From contig CAMJGU010000001.1 in assembly GCA_946405325.1 (NCBI GenBank), forward strand, positions 1 to 15,445: 15,445 nucleotides of DNA, read 5' to 3'. The position numbers and the translations under genes were made by a program. The notes beneath the pieces are model-generated. The model was not told the origin of the DNA, did not search any database, and saw only the letters and a program-made list of their open reading frames with translations. The DNA comes from an uncultured Clostridia bacterium. GTDB taxonomy: Bacteria > Bacillota_A > Clostridia > Oscillospirales > Oscillospiraceae. This document shows positions 13,621 through 15,445 of the stretch, one piece after another (within the stretch, counting starts at the first letter, position 1; the number at the start of each line of letters is the position of its first letter).

Positions 13621-14331
13621 ATGATCGACAAAGAACTGCGGCTCCAGCCGCGCCTGCAATGCCTCGCGGACTGCGTACCACAGGGGACACGTCTCGCTGA
13701 CGTGGGCACCGACCACGGGTATCTCCCGGTGTGGCTGCTGCAAAACGGGCGCATCGCGTCCGCCATCGCGTCGGACATCAATGCCGAGCCGCTCGAACAC
13801 GCCCGCCGCACCGCGGCAGAATACGGCGTGACGCTCGACCTGCGCCTCTGCCCGGGGCTGGACGCCGTCGCGCCCAATGAGGCGGACACCGTCGCCATCG
13901 CCGGTATGGGCGGGGAGACGATCATCGCGATCCTGCAAGCCGCCGGATGGGATTGGCGCGGCAAGACGCTGCTGCTCCAGCCCATGACCAAGGCGGAGCT
14001 GCTGCGGCGCTATCTGACCGAGCATGGCTTTCGCATCGCGTCGGAGCGGCTGGTGCTGGACAAGGGGACGATCTATCCAGTGCTGACCGTGGAGGCTGGG
14101 AAGAGCGCGCCGCTGACCAATGCCGAGGCGTGGTGCGGCGTGGGGCTCAAGCACGACCCCCTGTACGGGGATTACGCCCGCGACCGGGTGCGGAAGCTGG
14201 AGCGCGCCGCTGCGGGATTGCGAAAGGCGAAAACACCTGACAACGCACAGATCGCAGCGATGGAGGCGGACGCCGCCGCGCTGCGGGGGAAGATAAAGGA
14301 GTGGGAAGATGCCAACGGTACGGGAAATTGA
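13621..14331 (+). CDS. trmK: tRNA (adenine-22-N1)-methyltransferase TrmK
   Basis: TrmK uses S-adenosylmethionine to methylate N1 of A22 in the D-loop of bacterial tRNAs. The 236-aa protein has the Rossmann methyltransferase domain with the SAM motif LADVGTDHGYLPVWL (about 25-39), SDIN at the end of strand 2, the family-specific IAGMGGETI, and LLLQPMTKAELLRRYL. A C-terminal coiled-coil-like helix pair (RVRKLERAAAGL to KIKEWED) follows. ATG 13621 gives the right length, but no Shine-Dalgarno precedes it and it lies 13 nt after a terminator, with no promoter I can identify. The 3' end overlaps the Nif3-like gene by 23 nt, a conserved pairing in Firmicutes. Confidence 0.94.
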   Translation: MIDKELRLQPRLQCLADCVPQGTRLADVGTDHGYLPVWLLQNGRIASAIASDINAEPLEHARRTAAEYGVTLDLRLCPGLDAVAPNEADTVAIAGMGGETIIAILQAAGWDWRGKTLLLQPMTKAELLRRYLTEHGFRIASERLVLDKGTIYPVLTVEAGKSAPLTNAEAWCGVGLKHDPLYGDYARDRVRKLERAAAGLRKAKTPDNAQIAAMEADAAALRGKIKEWEDANGTGN

Positions 14332-15082
14332 AAGCGCCCTCTACGCCTGGGCACCGCGGGATCTGGCGGAGAGCTGGGACAACGTGGGGCTGCTGGTGGG
14401 CAGCGAGGGCCAAGCGGTCAAACGGGTGCTCATCGCGCTGGACGTGACCGACGCGGTGGCGGACGAGGCGATCGCGCTGGGCGCGGAGCTGATCGTGGCG
14501 CACCATCCGGTGATGAACTGCACCTGGCACAAGGTACAGAGCGTGGTGGACGACAACGCGCAGGGGCGGCTTTTGACAAAGCTCCTCAAAAACGACGTGT
14601 CCGCCATCTGCATGCACACGAATCTGGACGCCGCGGAGGGCGGCGTCAACGACGTTTTGGCAAAAACGCTGGGCCTTGAGGGGCTATCCCTGCTCAACGA
14701 GGAAAAAATCGGGCGCGTCGGCACCTTAAAATGCGAAAAAAGTCTTGAACAGTTCCTATCGGATGTGATACAATCTTTGGGCTGTCAGGGGCTGCGGTAT
14801 CGCGACGGCGGCAAACCGGTGCGAAAGGTCGCCGTGGGCGGCGGCGCGTGCGCGGAGTACATCCCGCAGGCGATCGCGCTCGGCTGCGACACGTTCGTGA
14901 CCGCCGACGTCAAGTACCACGACTTCCTCGACGCCGAGGGGCTGAACCTCATCGACGCGGGACACTTCGAGACGGAGAACCCCGTCTGCGCCGCGGTGCG
15001 TGACTATCTTGCGCGGCGGTTCCCGCAGCTTGACCCCGTACTCTCAACGACTCACAAGAGCGTTATCAAGTATTACAGGTAA
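14309..15082 (+). CDS. Nif3-like dinuclear metal centre protein (DUF34)
   Basis: A 257-aa member of the Nif3/YqfO/YbgI family, which forms toroidal hexamers with two metals per subunit. The metal ligands are visible: His65-His66 in VAHHPVM, Asp107 in HTNLD, His219 and Glu223 in DAGHFETE. The N-terminus ([11 protein letters not shown]) is typical. The protein lacks the long central PII-like insertion of B. subtilis YqfO. Molecular function is debated; GTP cyclohydrolase-like and metal-insertase or chaperone roles have been proposed for the family. The ATG at 14309 uses AAGGAG at 14296-14301, within trmK, so translation is coupled. A promoter-like element inside the gene (14745-14774) points to the next gene. 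Confidence 0.94.
   Translation: MPTVREIESALYAWAPRDLAESWDNVGLLVGSEGQAVKRVLIALDVTDAVADEAIALGAELIVAHHPVMNCTWHKVQSVVDDNAQGRLLTKLLKNDVSAICMHTNLDAAEGGVNDVLAKTLGLEGLSLLNEEKIGRVGTLKCEKSLEQFLSDVIQSLGCQGLRYRDGGKPVRKVAVGGGACAEYIPQAIALGCDTFVTADVKYHDFLDAEGLNLIDAGHFETENPVCAAVRDYLARRFPQLDPVLSTTHKSVIKYYR
14745..14774 (+). promoter_or_regulatory. Promoter-like element inside the Nif3-like gene
   Basis: TTGAAC (14745-14750), an 18-nt spacer and TACAAT (14769-14774) with an extended TGA at 14766-14768, in a locally A+T-richer part of the coding sequence. It would start a transcript about 315 nt before the yebC-like gene. It could equally be chance, constrained by the protein sequence. Confidence 0.35.
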
Positions 15083-15095
15083 GGAGAACTACACC

Positions 15096-15445
15096 ATGTC
15101 CGGACATTCCAAGTGGCATAACATCCAAAAGACCAAGGGCGCGGCGGACGCGAAGCGCAGCGCGGCGTTCACCAAGATTGCCAAGGAGATCATCGTCGCC
15201 GTCAAGCAGGGCGGCAGCGGCGACCCGGCGAATAACTCCCGCCTCGCCACCGTCATCGCCAAGGCGAAGGCGGCGAACATGCCCAACGACAACATCAAGC
15301 GCACCATCGACAAGGCGCTGGGCGCGGGCAACACCGACAACTACGAGTCCGTCACCTACGAGGGCTACGGCCCCTGCGGCGTCGCGGTCATCGTCGAGGC
15401 GCTGACCGACAACCGCCAGCGCACCGCGCCGGAGGTCCGCCACTA
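15096..15445 (+). CDS. YebC/PmpR/TACO1 family protein (3' end outside window)
   Basis: ATG 15096 follows AAGGAG at 15081-15086 and opens a frame of 116 codons to the window edge, about half the usual family length of roughly 240 aa. The start [21 protein letters not shown] is a hallmark, followed by [46 protein letters not shown] and APEVRH. The family was annotated as transcriptional regulators, and more recent work links members to translation of proline-rich stretches. The gene lies 13 nt after the Nif3-like stop and is likely part of the trmK operon. Confidence 0.95.
   Translation, partial: MSGHSKWHNIQKTKGAADAKRSAAFTKIAKEIIVAVKQGGSGDPANNSRLATVIAKAKAANMPNDNIKRTIDKALGAGNTDNYESVTYEGYGPCGVAVIVEALTDNRQRTAPEVRH

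Overview
The window reads as a chromosomal core region from a GC-rich, Gram-positive, spore-forming member of the Clostridia; an Oscillospiraceae/Ruminococcaceae-like gut lineage fits best. The reasons are a sigma-H (Spo0H)-type sigma factor, a SpoIIM-type engulfment protein, a SpoIID/LytB-type wall enzyme, a TIGR04086-type membrane protein next to yajC, TrmK beside a Nif3-like protein, G-rich Shine-Dalgarno sequences, sigma-A-type promoters and many U-tailed hairpin terminators. GC content is high by eye (not computed), so long open frames appear antisense to real genes; these are not treated as genes.

Layout. 1-1650: the 3' part of a PLP-dependent aminotransferase and a pyridoxamine-phosphate-oxidase-like flavoprotein, both rightward, ending at a bidirectional terminator. 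1678-2565: dapA (lysine/diaminopimelate synthesis), the only leftward gene. 2617-5393: a vegetative-type promoter, an exported SpoIID/LytB protein, and queA overlapping it by 4 nt, closed by a terminator. 5391-7203: tgt with a structured leader, then yajC with its own promoter and terminator. queA and tgt together give the late steps of queuosine tRNA modification. 7280-7669: a four-helix membrane protein. 7670-8045: a 376-nt gene-free stretch with an A+T-rich island and short repeated motifs. 8046-9611: spoIIM and xerD with a terminator. 9619-12127: one promoter and the ruvC-ruvA-(small membrane ORF)-ruvB Holliday-junction operon. 12182-12852: a consensus promoter and a sigH-like gene whose start codon lies almost at the predicted transcription start. 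12923-13248: a double zinc-ribbon protein and a strong terminator. 13271-13607: a small DUF1858 redox-disulfide protein as a single transcription unit. 13621-15445: trmK, a Nif3/DUF34 protein overlapping it, and the first half of a YebC/PmpR protein running off the window.

Functionally the window joins tRNA modification (queA, tgt, trmK), recombination and chromosome resolution (ruvABC, xerD), cell-envelope and sporulation functions (SpoIID-like, SpoIIM, YajC, sigma-H) and core metabolism (dapA, aminotransferase). I see no mobile element, CRISPR array, tRNA or rRNA, and no convincing novel multigene system. The points most worth a second look are non-coding: the possibly leaderless sigH promoter with a palindrome in its spacer, the GCGAAA repeats and inverted repeat at the yajC promoter, the hairpin plus tandem repeat in the tgt leader, and the motif-rich gap before spoIIM. 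An unassigned small membrane protein sits between ruvA and ruvB.
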